Assembly: GCF_916619195.1 (NCBI RefSeq)
Contig: NZ_CAKAKL010000005.1
Span: 124,001 to 188,000 of the forward strand
Length of the DNA: 64,000 nucleotides
Source: Inquilinus sp. Marseille-Q2685
GTDB taxonomy: Bacteria > Pseudomonadota > Alphaproteobacteria > DSM-16000 > Inquilinaceae
Reading direction: 5' to 3'
The translations under genes were made by a program, and so were the position numbers. Shown piece after piece: positions 8,352 through 17,721 of this stretch (positions are counted from its first letter, which is position 1; every line of letters begins with the position of its first letter). Under the pieces are notes generated by a model. The model searched no databases and was not told the origin of the DNA. It saw nothing but the letters and a program-made list of their open reading frames with translations.

Positions 8352-10364
8352 ATGCCGAACCGCCTCGCCCAGGAGACCAGCCCCTATCTGCTGCAGCACG
8401 CCGACAACCCGGTGGACTGGCAGCCCTGGGGCCCGGAGGCTTTCGCCCGGGCCCGGGCCGAGAACAAGCCGGTGCTGCTGTCGGTCGGCTACGCCGCCTG
8501 CCATTGGTGCCATGTGATGGCGCATGAGAGCTTCGAGGACCCCGCTACCGCGGCGGTGATGAACGAGCTGTTCGTGGCGATCAAGGTCGACCGCGAGGAA
8601 CGGCCGGATGTCGACACCATCTACCAGTCGGCGCTGGCGATGCTGGGCCAGCAGGGCGGCTGGCCGCTGACCATGTTCCTGACCCCGGACGGCGCGCCGT
8701 TCTGGGGCGGCACCTATTTCCCGCCGACCAGCCGCTGGGGCCGTCCAGGTTTTACCGACGTGCTGCGCGCCCTGTCCGCCGCCTATGCCGACGAGCCGGA
8801 GAAGGTGACCAGCAACGTCGCCGCCCTCGCCGAGGCCCTGGCCAAGCAGTCCGAGAACCAGCCGGGCGCCGGGCTGAGCCTGGAGGTGCTGGACCAGGTG
8901 GCGGAACGACTGGCCGGGCAGTTCGACCCGGTGTGGGGCGGGTTGCGCGGCGCGCCGAAATTCCCGCAGCCGGGACTCCTGGAGCTGCTGTGGCGCGGCT
9001 GGCGCCGGTCGCGGCGTACGCCGTGGCGCGATGCCGTCCTGCGTACGCTCACCGCGATGAGCCAGGGTGGGATCTACGACCATCTCGGCGGCGGCTTCGC
9101 CCGCTACTCCACCGACGAGGAGTGGCTGGCGCCGCATTTCGAGAAGATGCTGTACGACAACGCCCAGCTGATCGAGTTGCTGACCCTGGCCTGGCAGGAG
9201 ACCCGCGATCCCCTGTACGCCGCCCGGGTCGAGGAGACGGTCGCCTGGATCGAGCGCGAGATGATCGCCGAGGGCGGCGCCTTCGCCGCGACGCTGGATG
9301 CCGACAGCGAGGGCGAGGAGGGCCGCTTCTACGTCTGGAGCGAGGCCGAGATCGACGCCGTACTCGGCGAGCATTCGGCCGCGTTCAAGCAGGCGTACGA
9401 CGTCACGCCGGGCGGCAACTGGGAGGGCAAGACCATCCTCAACCGCCGCCGCGACCCAGTGCTGCGAGATGCCGGGACCGAGGCGGCGCTGGCGGCGGGC
9501 CGGGCCGTACTCCTCGAACGTCGGGCCGGACGCGTACGGCCTGGCTGGGACGACAAGGTGCTGGCCGACTGGAACGGGCTGATGATCGCAGCCCTGGCCC
9601 ATGCCGGCCAGGCCTTCGACCGGCCAGCATGGATCAGGCTGGCCGAGACCGCCTTCGCCGCCGTGGTCCGGCAGCTCGGCCACGGCGACCGCCTGGCGCA
9701 TGCCTGGCGGCGCGGCAAGGCGACCGCGCCCGGTCTGCTCGAGGACTATGCCGACATGGCGGCGGCGGCGCTGGCGCTGCACGAGGCGACCGAGACCACG
9801 GCCTATCTCGAGCACGCCAAGCTGTGGACCGTGGTGCTCGACCGGCACTTCTGGGATGGCGGCCGCGGCGGCTACTTCCTGACCGCGGATGACGGCGAGG
9901 CCCTGATCGTCCGCACCAAGAGCGCCTATGACGCCGCGGTCCCGTCCGGCAACGGCATCATGCTGGGGGTGCTGACGCGGCTGCACCATCTGACCGGCGA
10001 CCGGCTGTATGCGCTGCGCGCCGATTCCCTGATCGCCGCCTTCACCGGCGAGCTGCAGCGCAACTTCATCCCGCTCGCCACCTGGCTGAACCGGGCCGAG
10101 GACCGGATGGAGCCGCTGCAAATCGTGATCATCGGTCCAAGGGACGATCCCGCCACCCGGGCGCTGCTGCGGGCGGTGCATGGCCGCTCCCTGCCCGGCC
10201 GGATGCTGCTGCGGCTCGACCCCGGCGCGGCGCTGCCGGACGAGCACCCCGCCGCCGGCAAGGCGATGCTGGACGGCCAGCCGACCGCCTATCTCTGCCG
10301 CGGGCCGGTGTGCCAGGCCCCGGTCACCACGCCGCAGGCGCTGCTGGAGCTGATCGGATCGTGA
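8352..10364 (+). CDS. DUF255 thioredoxin-domain protein (YyaL/SPATA20 family)
   Basis: A 670-residue protein. The ATG at 8352 begins [20 protein letters not shown], the family's N-terminal hallmark, so the longer upstream reading is rejected. An N-terminal thioredoxin-like domain carries CHWC (Cys50 and Cys53). The remainder resembles an (alpha/alpha)6 barrel of N-acylglucosamine-2-epimerase type, with [17 protein letters not shown] and [13 protein letters not shown]. The biochemical role of the family is unclear; a redox or glycan link has been proposed. The 3' end overlaps the alkyltransferase start (GTGA). Confidence 0.88.
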   Translation: MPNRLAQETSPYLLQHADNPVDWQPWGPEAFARARAENKPVLLSVGYAACHWCHVMAHESFEDPATAAVMNELFVAIKVDREERPDVDTIYQSALAMLGQQGGWPLTMFLTPDGAPFWGGTYFPPTSRWGRPGFTDVLRALSAAYADEPEKVTSNVAALAEALAKQSENQPGAGLSLEVLDQVAERLAGQFDPVWGGLRGAPKFPQPGLLELLWRGWRRSRRTPWRDAVLRTLTAMSQGGIYDHLGGGFARYSTDEEWLAPHFEKMLYDNAQLIELLTLAWQETRDPLYAARVEETVAWIEREMIAEGGAFAATLDADSEGEEGRFYVWSEAEIDAVLGEHSAAFKQAYDVTPGGNWEGKTILNRRRDPVLRDAGTEAALAAGRAVLLERRAGRVRPGWDDKVLADWNGLMIAALAHAGQAFDRPAWIRLAETAFAAVVRQLGHGDRLAHAWRRGKATAPGLLEDYADMAAAALALHEATETTAYLEHAKLWTVVLDRHFWDGGRGGYFLTADDGEALIVRTKSAYDAAVPSGNGIMLGVLTRLHHLTGDRLYALRADSLIAAFTGELQRNFIPLATWLNRAEDRMEPLQIVIIGPRDDPATRALLRAVHGRSLPGRMLLRLDPGAALPDEHPAAGKAMLDGQPTAYLCRGPVCQAPVTTPQALLELIGS

Positions 10365-10864
10365 CCGCCCGAAACCGTATCCCGGTGGACCGGGCCACCG
10401 CCACCATCGACACGCCGGTCGGCCCGGTGCGGATCACCGTCGCCGGCGGGGTTGTGGCCGCGGTCGACCATGTCCAGGACCCGCCCGACGAAGCGCTGCC
10501 GAAGGACAAGCTGCTGCGCCGGGCGGTCCGGCAGATCGAGGAATACTTCGCCGGCAAGCGGCGCCGCTTCGACCTGCCGATGGCGCCGGCCGCCAGCCCG
10601 TTCCAGGCCCGGGTGCGGCAGGCGATCATAGACATCCCCTATGGCGAGGCGGCGTCCTATGGCGGCGTGGCGCATATCCTGAACAGCGGCCCCCGCGCCG
10701 TCGGCCAGGCCTGCGGCCGCAACGACCTGGTGCTGCTGGTGCCCTGCCACCGCGTCATCGGCGCCGGCGGCACCCTCGGCGGCTATGGCAGCGCCTCCGG
10801 CCTGGAGCGCAAGCGCAGGCTGCTGGAATTCGAGGGATATCCAGGCAAATTCTCGGCGAATTGA
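10361..10864 (+). CDS. ogt: Methylated-DNA-[protein]-cysteine S-methyltransferase
   Basis: A 167-residue O6-alkylguanine alkyltransferase. The catalytic motif LVPCHRVIG is present with the acceptor Cys, followed by [19 protein letters not shown], the usual C-terminal helix. A typical N-terminal domain with [13 protein letters not shown] precedes it. It repairs O6-methylguanine by irreversible transfer to the Cys. The GTG at 10361 overlaps the preceding stop codon and gives the normal length; the earlier in-frame ATG would add residues from the upstream gene. No Ada-type sensor domain is attached. Confidence 0.88.
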   Translation: MTARNRIPVDRATATIDTPVGPVRITVAGGVVAAVDHVQDPPDEALPKDKLLRRAVRQIEEYFAGKRRRFDLPMAPAASPFQARVRQAIIDIPYGEAASYGGVAHILNSGPRAVGQACGRNDLVLLVPCHRVIGAGGTLGGYGSASGLERKRRLLEFEGYPGKFSAN

Positions 10865-10989
10865 ATCGATCCAACAGCCGCCTCGCAAAGGCTGTTCGGC
10901 CGCCGTGACAAGCCCGCCGGGCTCCGGTTATCGTCCAGCCCTTGCTTCGATTGCTTCGTCCACCGCAACGCTCGAGGGAGAGCGACTCC

Positions 10990-11685
10990 ATGGCGACAGT
11001 CACCATCACCGCTGCCGATGGCGGCCGCTTCAACGCGTATCTCGCGCGGCCGGCCTCGGGCTCCGGGCCGGGCATCCTCGTCATCCAGGAGATCTTCGGC
11101 GTCAACGCGGTGATGCGCCAGATCTGCGACGACCTCGCCTCCCAGGGCTATGTCGCGCTGTGCCCCGACCTGTTCTGGCGGCAGGAGCCGGGCGTCGACA
11201 TCACCGACAAGTCTCAGGCGGAGTGGGACAAGGCCTTCGCCCTGTTCAACGGCTTCAACGAGACCGCCGGCGTCGAGGACCTGATCGCCTCGCTGGCCGC
11301 GCTGCGCGACCTGCCGGAATGCACCGGCCGCGCCGGGGCGCTGGGCTACTGCCTGGGCGGCCGCCTGGCCTTCCTGATGGCCACGCGCTCCGACGCCGAC
11401 TGCGCCGTCAGCTATTACGGCGTCGGCATCGACAAGCTGCTCGGCGAGGCCAGCGCGATCACCCGGCCGCTGATGCTGCACATCGCCGAGAAGGACCGTT
11501 TCGTGCCGCCGGAGGCCCAGGCCGAGATCCGTGCCCGCATGGCGTCGCTGCCGACGGTCACGGTGCACGCCTATCCCGGCCTCGACCACGCCTTCGCCCG
11601 CATCGGCGGCGAGCATTACGACGCGGCCGGCGCCACGCTGGCGAACGACCGCACCGCCGCCTTCCTGAAAACCCATCTCGGCTGA
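10990..11685 (+). CDS. Dienelactone hydrolase family protein
   Basis: A 231-residue alpha/beta hydrolase starting at ATG 10990. The nucleophile is the Cys of GYCLGG; HAFAR near the C-terminus supplies the catalytic His and an Asp lies upstream, as in carboxymethylenebutenolidase. QEIFGVN is the usual oxyanion region. The physiological substrate is uncertain since no aromatic ring-cleavage genes are nearby. The quinone reductase gene follows after 10 bases, so the two are probably one transcript. Confidence 0.9.
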   Translation: MATVTITAADGGRFNAYLARPASGSGPGILVIQEIFGVNAVMRQICDDLASQGYVALCPDLFWRQEPGVDITDKSQAEWDKAFALFNGFNETAGVEDLIASLAALRDLPECTGRAGALGYCLGGRLAFLMATRSDADCAVSYYGVGIDKLLGEASAITRPLMLHIAEKDRFVPPEAQAEIRARMASLPTVTVHAYPGLDHAFARIGGEHYDAAGATLANDRTAAFLKTHLG

Positions 11686-11695
11686 GGGAGCCCCC

Positions 11696-12670
11696 ATGGT
11701 CCACGCCATCCGCATCCATGAGAACGGCGGCCCCGAGACAATGCGCTGGGAGGCCGTCGAGGTGCCGGCGCCTGGCCCCGGCGAGATCCGGATCCGCCAC
11801 ACTGCCATCGGCCTGAACTACATCGACACCTATATCCGCGGCGGCCTCTACAAGGCGCAGCTGCCGCTGGTCCTGGGCCAGGAGGCGGCCGGCGAGGTCG
11901 TCGCGGTCGGCCCGGACGTCACCGACTTCAAGCCCGGCGACCGGGTCGGCTACGGCAACGGCCCGACCGGCGGCTATGCCGAGGAACGGGTGATCCCGGC
12001 CGACAAGGTGGTGAAGATCCCGGACGGCGTCACCGACCGCACCGCGGCCGCGATCCTGCTGAAGGGCCTCACCGCCTGGTACCTCCTGCGCCGCACCTTC
12101 CCGGTGCAGCCGGGCCAGACCATCCTGTTCCACGCCGCGGCCGGCGGCGTCGGCCAGATCGCGGCGCAATGGGCCAAGCATCTCGGCGCCACCGTGATCG
12201 GCACCGCCGGCGGGCCGGAGAAGGTGGCGCTGGCCCGCGCCGCCGGCTGCGACCATGTGATCGACTATTCGACCGAGGACTTCGTGTCCCGCGTCCGCGC
12301 CATCACCGGCGGCAAGGGCGTGCCGGTGGTCTATGACGGCGTCGGCAAGACCACCTTCGAGGGGTCGCTCGACTGCCTGTCGCCGCGCGGCATGATGGTG
12401 ACCTTCGGCAACGCCTCCGGTCCGGTGGCACCGATCAGCCCACTGGTGCTGTCGCAGAAGGGCTCGCTGTACCTGACCCGGCCGACGCTCGGCAGCTACA
12501 TCGCCACCCGGCCGGAATACGAGGCTGCGGCGACGGAGCTGTTCGACGTGGTGGCGAAGGGCGCGGTGAAGATCTCGATCGCCCAGACCTACCCGCTGCG
12601 CGAGGCCGCCCAGGCCCATCGCGACCTGGAGGCGCGGAAGACCACGGGGTCGACGGTGCTGCTGCCGTAG
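11696..12670 (+). CDS. NADPH:quinone reductase (zinc-independent MDR family)
   Basis: A 324-residue medium-chain dehydrogenase/reductase. The N-terminal catalytic fold has the quinone-reductase sequence IGLNYIDTYIRGGLY. The Rossmann motif AAAGGVGQIAAQWAK binds the NADP phosphate side. Zinc-ligand cysteines of alcohol dehydrogenases are missing, as expected for Qor. It likely reduces quinones or enones in the cytoplasm. It lies 10 bases after the dienelactone hydrolase gene. Confidence 0.9.
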   Translation: MVHAIRIHENGGPETMRWEAVEVPAPGPGEIRIRHTAIGLNYIDTYIRGGLYKAQLPLVLGQEAAGEVVAVGPDVTDFKPGDRVGYGNGPTGGYAEERVIPADKVVKIPDGVTDRTAAAILLKGLTAWYLLRRTFPVQPGQTILFHAAAGGVGQIAAQWAKHLGATVIGTAGGPEKVALARAAGCDHVIDYSTEDFVSRVRAITGGKGVPVVYDGVGKTTFEGSLDCLSPRGMMVTFGNASGPVAPISPLVLSQKGSLYLTRPTLGSYIATRPEYEAAATELFDVVAKGAVKISIAQTYPLREAAQAHRDLEARKTTGSTVLLP

Positions 12671-12771
12671 AACTCGCCATCTGGTGCGGCTCTCGGCGCG
12701 TCCGGCGCCTGCGGACCTCCATGTCCCTTGCACTCCGGCTCCCGAAAGCCGCACCTCTCCTCAGGACAGCT

Positions 12772-15672
12772 CTAGCTTCGATGAAGCCGAATAAACTTGG
12801 CGTAGATACAAGGGCGTCCTTTCCTGTCAATCAGAAAGAGCATGTATTCTCCCGGCGGAGCGACTGAAGGTGTCGGTGGCGACTGCACCTGCAGCTTGTT
12901 TCGACCAACTCGCATAAAGGAAAGGCCGATGTATCGCTGATCCGCGTCGAAGGCGTGAGTAACGGATCCACAGCGGATGAGGGCGATGCGGGCAATGCCG
13001 ACAGCGTCTGGTGTCTCGATCTCGAATGGCTGTCCATACCCTACATTGCGCGGGGCCTTCGTCAGCCTGGGCCGTCTTCCGGCGGGGTAGGGCGGAGTAA
13101 AAATCGCGATCTTGAGTTGACCTTGGGTTGCTGGGTCGCCCGGCGCACCTTTGATGCTCGAGCCCGCGGTCCACACGCGCCCATCCGGCATCAGCAGCGC
13201 CGTCGAATGGTAGTTCCGAACAACCGGTGACGGCTCCTCGATCGTCACCCAACTCCCCGTTTGCTTACTATCGGCGATGTCCAGGTAGATCCCAGCGGAT
13301 CTCGTGTTCATTGGGCCGACTATTGGCAGTACCCAGTCTATCGGTGGAGTGTATATTTCCGGTTCGTTGACACCCACTTCGTCAGAAGGCGGATCCTCCA
13401 CGCCTCCCGTCATCAGAACTTGGCCCGTTGGAAGAAGAACGGCGCAAGCATGGCGTCGGATTCTTCCGGCAGCGGATCCTTGCCGGATGCCGGCCGATCG
13501 CCAGGATGGGGAGGTGCCGGCAGCAGGTTCCAGATTGACGTATTGGGCCGTGACACCGCCACACACCAATACACGCGGCCGGTAGCCGTCATTGGGAAGA
13601 AGGGGGAGCATCACGGCAGGGGCGCTGAAGCCGTGATAGTGGCTGTCAGGAAGTACGACCGTCTCTGCCGCACTGCCGGTCGATGCATCGAAGTGCACGC
13701 AGCGGCTGTAGCCGGCGAGAGCAGATGCGCTGAACACGCGCCCATTCGGCAGAAGAAACAATCGCGGATAGAGGTCGGGGAAACCCTCACCGGCCCCATT
13801 GGTGGGCGTCAGCAAAGCCCAGGAGTCGGTGATCGGATCATATCGCTCCGACGTGCCCGGGTTGTGCCGACTATCGTCGTTTCGAGGGTGCCCCGCATAG
13901 ACGAACAGCTCACCCGAAGGCAATGTCACGAGCGTCGGATACCATCGCCCTCCCCCCAGGGCACCAAAGCCGACCGGACCTCTCCATCCGACGGGCTCGA
14001 TATTCATATCCAGCCAGACCACGTTCATGGCGCCGCTCCTGCCTGCCGCCAGCGCGGCGAACACGCCGGAGCTCTGCTCAAAAACCTGCGATACCGGGGC
14101 TCCGGCCACCAAGTGCGGGCCACCGAAGCCAACCGGACCTTTCCACCCGACAGGCTGAACATTCGTGTCCAGCCACGCCACGTTCATCACGCCCCGCTGG
14201 TCCACCGTCAGCGCGGCGAACACGCCGGGGCTCTGCTTGAAGGTGGGCGATACATGCGCTCCGGGAACCAGATGTTCGTCGCCGAAGCCCACGGGGCCCT
14301 TCCATCCGATCGGCTCGACGTTCATGTCCAGCCAGACCACGTTCATGGCGCCGCGCTTGCCCACCATCAGGGCGGCGAACACGCCGGGGCTCTGCTCGAA
14401 CACCGGCGACACAGGCGCTCCGGGGACCAGATGCCGGCCGCCGAACCCGACCGGACCTTTCCATCCGACAGGCTGGACGTTCGTGTCCAGCCACACCACG
14501 TTCATCACGCCCCGCTGGTCCACCGTCAGCGCGGTGAACACGCCTGGGGCCTGCTCGAACACCGGCGACATGTGCGACCCGGGAACCAGATGCTGGTCGC
14601 CGAAGCCGACGGGGCCCTTCCATCCGACCGGCTGGGCGTTCATCTCGAGCCACACCACGTTCATGGCACCGCGCCTGCCCACCGTCAGGGCGGCAAACAC
14701 GCCAGGAGCCTGCTCGAACACCGGCGATATCGGCGCCCCGGGCATCAGGTGCCGGCCGCCGAACCCGACCGGTCCTTGCCATCCGACAGGCTGGACGTTC
14801 GTATCCAGCCACACCACGTTCATCACGCCGCGCTTGTCCACCGTCAGCGCGGCGAACACGCCCGGGCTCTGCTCGAAGACATGGGACACCCATCCCCCCG
14901 GCTGGAGATGGTTGTCGCCAAAGGACACCGGTCCCTGCCAGCGCAGAGGCTGAACATTCATATCCAGCCACACCACGTTCATCGTACCGCGACGGCCAAT
15001 CGTCAGTGCAGCGAACACGCCCGGGCTCTGCTCGAACACTGGGGTCACCCACGCGCCGGGGACAAGGTCCCGGCCGCCGAATGCAACCGGGCCGTTCCAA
15101 CCGACGGGCTCGGCGGTCGTGTCCAACCAGACCACGTTCATCGCGCCAAGCTTGTCTATCGTCAGCGCGGCGAAGACGCCGGGGCTCTGCTCGAAGACCG
15201 GTGATACCCATGCTCCCGGCTTGAGGTGTCGGCCATCGAATTGCGGATTGAGTGATGCGACCTCTGCGAACTTTCGCGATTGCGGGTCGTAAACCCAGCA
15301 ATGGCGATGGCCGGGGAAATGGTTCGCTTCGCCATGGCCGTGCGGACCTCCGACCGCATCGGGCGGGAATAGCTGTGTCCCGCCGCAGACCATGAGCCGG
15401 CCATCCGCCAGGAAAGCGTGGCCCGAGCAGAACACATCGTCTGTCGGGGATTTCACATAATCGATCGCATGTTGTCCGTTCGGTGCATCACAGGCAAAAC
15501 AGCGAGATGCATCGACCAGATGCTCGATGTTGTTCTGCTGCCAGTGCTGATCGCCACCGAAATAGAGAATCTCTCCACCTCTCCGCGGGCGACGACCTCC
15601 GACGTCCTCCGTTGCCACCAGCGCAGCGTGAATGGCGAGTATCTGTGAATCGATGATCGGTCCCCACGGCAT
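12772..15672 (-). CDS. Copper radical oxidase (galactose/glyoxal oxidase-like) with eight-repeat insert
   Basis: A 966-residue protein. The start at 15672 follows GAGGAG by six bases; an ATG ten codons upstream lacks such a site. Kelch-type strands (GEILYFGG, GRLMVCGG, GELFVYAG, RVLVCGG, GQVLMTGG, GRVWTAGS) form a propeller, and the C-terminal DUF1929 domain ends it. The five expected copper-radical residues are visible: Cys82 in FCSG, Tyr578 in RWYPT, Tyr821 and His822 in NYHS, and His906 in SVTHAF. Between Cys82 and Tyr578 lie eight 53-residue repeats (145-568). No signal peptide is evident. Predicted role: oxidation of an alcohol or aldehyde with H2O2 release; substrate unknown. Base composition outside the repeats is lower in GC than neighbours (33 of 60 at 13261-13320), suggesting transfer. 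Confidence 0.85.
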   Translation of the reverse strand: MPWGPIIDSQILAIHAALVATEDVGGRRPRRGGEILYFGGDQHWQQNNIEHLVDASRCFACDAPNGQHAIDYVKSPTDDVFCSGHAFLADGRLMVCGGTQLFPPDAVGGPHGHGEANHFPGHRHCWVYDPQSRKFAEVASLNPQFDGRHLKPGAWVSPVFEQSPGVFAALTIDKLGAMNVVWLDTTAEPVGWNGPVAFGGRDLVPGAWVTPVFEQSPGVFAALTIGRRGTMNVVWLDMNVQPLRWQGPVSFGDNHLQPGGWVSHVFEQSPGVFAALTVDKRGVMNVVWLDTNVQPVGWQGPVGFGGRHLMPGAPISPVFEQAPGVFAALTVGRRGAMNVVWLEMNAQPVGWKGPVGFGDQHLVPGSHMSPVFEQAPGVFTALTVDQRGVMNVVWLDTNVQPVGWKGPVGFGGRHLVPGAPVSPVFEQSPGVFAALMVGKRGAMNVVWLDMNVEPIGWKGPVGFGDEHLVPGAHVSPTFKQSPGVFAALTVDQRGVMNVAWLDTNVQPVGWKGPVGFGGPHLVAGAPVSQVFEQSSGVFAALAAGRSGAMNVVWLDMNIEPVGWRGPVGFGALGGGRWYPTLVTLPSGELFVYAGHPRNDDSRHNPGTSERYDPITDSWALLTPTNGAGEGFPDLYPRLFLLPNGRVFSASALAGYSRCVHFDASTGSAAETVVLPDSHYHGFSAPAVMLPLLPNDGYRPRVLVCGGVTAQYVNLEPAAGTSPSWRSAGIRQGSAAGRIRRHACAVLLPTGQVLMTGGVEDPPSDEVGVNEPEIYTPPIDWVLPIVGPMNTRSAGIYLDIADSKQTGSWVTIEEPSPVVRNYHSTALLMPDGRVWTAGSSIKGAPGDPATQGQLKIAIFTPPYPAGRRPRLTKAPRNVGYGQPFEIETPDAVGIARIALIRCGSVTHAFDADQRYIGLSFMRVGRNKLQVQSPPTPSVAPPGEYMLFLIDRKGRPCIYAKFIRLHRS
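13969..15240 (-). repeat. Eight tandem 159-base coding repeats in the copper oxidase
   Basis: Eight in-frame units of exactly 53 codons. The consensus has FG..HLVPGA, SPVFEQSPGVFAALT, RG.MNVVWLD and QPVGWKGPVG. Odd units carry FGD, VD before RG, and DTN; even units carry FGGRHL, a Gly before the basic pair, and DMN. The true period is therefore a two-unit block of 318 bases, four copies. The C-terminal six units are the most regular; the first has the most differences. Confidence 0.95.
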
Positions 15673-15863
15673 GTGAATCTCCTCGGTGACCGCGGCTTCC
15701 ATCCAGTCGGGAAAGTCCGCGTCTGGCGCCGGGCACTAGATCATCCACATTCGTGTCGGGGCGCGCGTCATCCGTTCGGCCGATACAGGTGCTTCAGGGC
15801 GCTTCTCCCGCGGGAATTCGGTCCAGGCATCGCCTCGATTGGGCAAAGTCCTAGCCGATCTCC

Positions 15864-16508
15864 TCACACCGTCGGCGCGGCCGGGACGGCGTAGGCACGC
15901 AGGAAGGCGTCGACGCCGCTCCTGAGGCCGCGCTCGATCCGCTCCTCGCTCGGGATCTCGATGCCGAGCTCGAGCCGCATCTTCATGTGGCCGAGGATCA
16001 TCGCGCCGAACTGCTCGGCCGCCAGCTCCGGGTCCGGTATCGCCAGCACGCCGCGCGCATTGGCGGCGGCGAAGAACGTCGTCAGATGCGCCTTGCCCTG
16101 GCCCGGGCCGGCCTCGTACATCGCCCGGCCGAGCTCCGGGAACCGGGCGGCCTCCGCCAGCACGTTGCGATACACCTTGATCACGTCCGGGTGCAGGATG
16201 AAGCGCAGCAGCGTGCCGCCGGCCTCCATCAGCGCGGCCCGCAGGTCGTCCGGCGGCGGCGACATCGCCGCCAGTCGCTCGAAGGCGCGGCAGGCGCTGC
16301 CGACGATGGCCGCGAACAGTTCCTCCTTGCTGGCGAAATGGGCGTAGAGCGTGGCCTTGGACACGCCGGCCTCGCGCGCGATCGCATCCATGCTGGCCGC
16401 GCCGTAGCCCTGCTCCAGGAAGACGCCATACGCCGCCTTCAGGATCTGGTCCGGCTTCCGGCCGGCGGCGGCTGGCGGCGGAAGCATCTCGGTGAAGGGG
16501 CAGGTCAT
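15864..16508 (-). CDS. TetR family transcriptional regulator
   Basis: A 214-residue regulator. The N-terminal helix-turn-helix reads ILKAAYGVFLEQGYGAASMDAIAREAGVSKATLYAHFASKEEL, a clear TetR DNA-binding domain; the C-terminal domain would bind an effector. The start at 16508 (MTCPFTEM) is preferred because a longer reading would translate through both operator dyads. It diverges from an HlyD/MFS efflux pair, so it is probably the drug-responsive repressor of that pump and of itself. Confidence 0.9.
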   Translation of the reverse strand: MTCPFTEMLPPPAAAGRKPDQILKAAYGVFLEQGYGAASMDAIAREAGVSKATLYAHFASKEELFAAIVGSACRAFERLAAMSPPPDDLRAALMEAGGTLLRFILHPDVIKVYRNVLAEAARFPELGRAMYEAGPGQGKAHLTTFFAAANARGVLAIPDPELAAEQFGAMILGHMKMRLELGIEIPSEERIERGLRSGVDAFLRAYAVPAAPTV

Positions 16509-16536
16509 CGGCACATGGATACGGGAGGTTTGAGCT

Positions 16537-16555
16537 AAACTGAACCGTTCAGTTT
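16537..16555. promoter_or_regulatory. TetR operator dyad 1
   Basis: A perfect 19-base palindrome: arms AAACTGAAC and GTTCAGTTT around one central base. It lies in the tetR-emrA divergent gap, next to a TTGACA hexamer at 16560-16565. The core ACTGAAC-N-GTTCAGT recurs 62 bases away. Confidence 0.85.
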
Positions 16556-16599
16556 CGTCTTGACAAGAGATAGGGCAAATCGCACCTTCCGGCAACAAG

Positions 16600-16614
16600 A
16601 CTGAACGGTTCAGT
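16600..16614. promoter_or_regulatory. TetR operator dyad 2
   Basis: ACTGAAC-G-GTTCAGT, a perfect 15-base palindrome sharing the core of dyad 1. It is 18 bases upstream of the efflux adaptor start, where bound repressor would block transcription or initiation of the pump operon. Confidence 0.85.
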
Positions 16615-16632
16615 TCACCCTCGGTTGCCCCC

Positions 16633-17721
16633 ATGCGCAAGCCCATCATCGTCGTCGCGGCCGTGGCCGCCATCGCTGCCGCCGGCTTTTTCGGCTACCG
16701 GTGGTGGACCGTCGACCGGTTCTTCGAGACCACCGACAACGCCTATGTGCAGAGCGACACCACCACGCTCAGCCCGCAGGTCGAGGGCGCGGTGACGGCG
16801 GTTCTGGTCACCGACAACCAGATGGTCAAGGCGGGCGACCCGTTGGTACGGATCGACGACCGCGACTACCGCGCCCAGTTGGCGCAGGCGAAGGCGGAGC
16901 TGTCGGCGCAGCAGGCGGCGCTGGCCTCGATCGAGCAGCAGCTGGCGCTGCAGGACGCGCTGATCGCCCAGGCCAAGGCCAGCGTCGACCAGGCGGAGGC
17001 GACCCTGACCCAGTCCGGCAACGACCTGGAGCGGGCGCGCCGGCTGTGGGAAACGCGCAACGGCAGCCAGCAGGCTTTCGAGACCGCCGACACCGACCAC
17101 AAGCGTGCCGAGGCGGCGCTGGCCAGCGCCCGGGCGGCCCTAACCAACCAGCAGGGCCAGACCGCAATCCTGCAGGCCTCGCGCCGGCAGGCCGAGGCCC
17201 AGATCGAGCGGCTGACCGCCGCGGTCGATCTCGCCCAGATCAGCCTCGACCGCACCGTGATCCACGCGCCGGTCGCCGGCGTCGTCGGCAACAAGGGGGT
17301 CGAGGTCGGGCAGTATGTCCGGCCCGGCACGCAGCTGCTGTCGATCGTGCCGCTGCCCAGCGTCTACGTCGTCGCCAACTTCAAGGAGACGCAGCTGTCC
17401 GAGATGCGGGTCGGCCAGACGGTGACGATGTCGATCGACGCCTTTCCGGGCAAGACCCTGACCGGCAAGGTCGAGAGCTTCGCCCCGGCCAGCGGCGCCG
17501 AGTTCAGCCTGCTGCCGCCGGAGAACGCGACCGGCAACTTCACCAAGATCGTGCAGCGCGTGCCGGTGCGCATCGCGGTGCCGGCCGACAACCAGCTGAG
17601 CGGCCTGCTGCGGCCCGGCCTGTCGGTCGGCGTCGCGGTCGACACGCGCGAGGAGGGCACGGGCCCGCTGCTGGCCAGCGGCATCTTCGGCGCCGCCATG
17701 GCTGCCGAGTTCCGACGGTGA
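16633..17721 (+). CDS. HlyD/EmrA-type efflux periplasmic adaptor
   Basis: A 362-residue membrane-fusion protein. One N-terminal transmembrane helix (about residues 5-22) is followed by a barrel-sandwich half motif (DNAYVQSDTTTLSPQVEG), a long alpha-hairpin/coiled coil and the second lipoyl half (TVIHAPVAGVVGN). It would connect the inner-membrane transporter encoded next to an outer-membrane channel; no TolC-like gene is in the window. It overlaps the transporter start by 4 bases and is controlled by the divergent TetR protein. Confidence 0.92.
   Translation: MRKPIIVVAAVAAIAAAGFFGYRWWTVDRFFETTDNAYVQSDTTTLSPQVEGAVTAVLVTDNQMVKAGDPLVRIDDRDYRAQLAQAKAELSAQQAALASIEQQLALQDALIAQAKASVDQAEATLTQSGNDLERARRLWETRNGSQQAFETADTDHKRAEAALASARAALTNQQGQTAILQASRRQAEAQIERLTAAVDLAQISLDRTVIHAPVAGVVGNKGVEVGQYVRPGTQLLSIVPLPSVYVVANFKETQLSEMRVGQTVTMSIDAFPGKTLTGKVESFAPASGAEFSLLPPENATGNFTKIVQRVPVRIAVPADNQLSGLLRPGLSVGVAVDTREEGTGPLLASGIFGAAMAAEFRR

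Noticed and set aside
7980-10247. 755-codon minus-strand frame opposite the DUF255 gene
   Set aside because: High GC opens many antisense frames. The plus-strand frame has the CHWC motif and family sequence throughout; the antisense translation is Arg/Gly/Gln-rich with no recognisable domain.
12831-15204. Long plus-strand reading frames opposite the copper oxidase, up to 647 codons
   Set aside because: They are shadows of the repeat-bearing minus-strand gene; the apparent repeats come from the coding repeats read backwards, and no family motif or ribosome-binding site is present.
15673-15702. Ten-codon N-terminal extension of the copper oxidase
   Set aside because: The GAGGAG site fits the internal ATG at 15672 better, and the extension adds no signal peptide.
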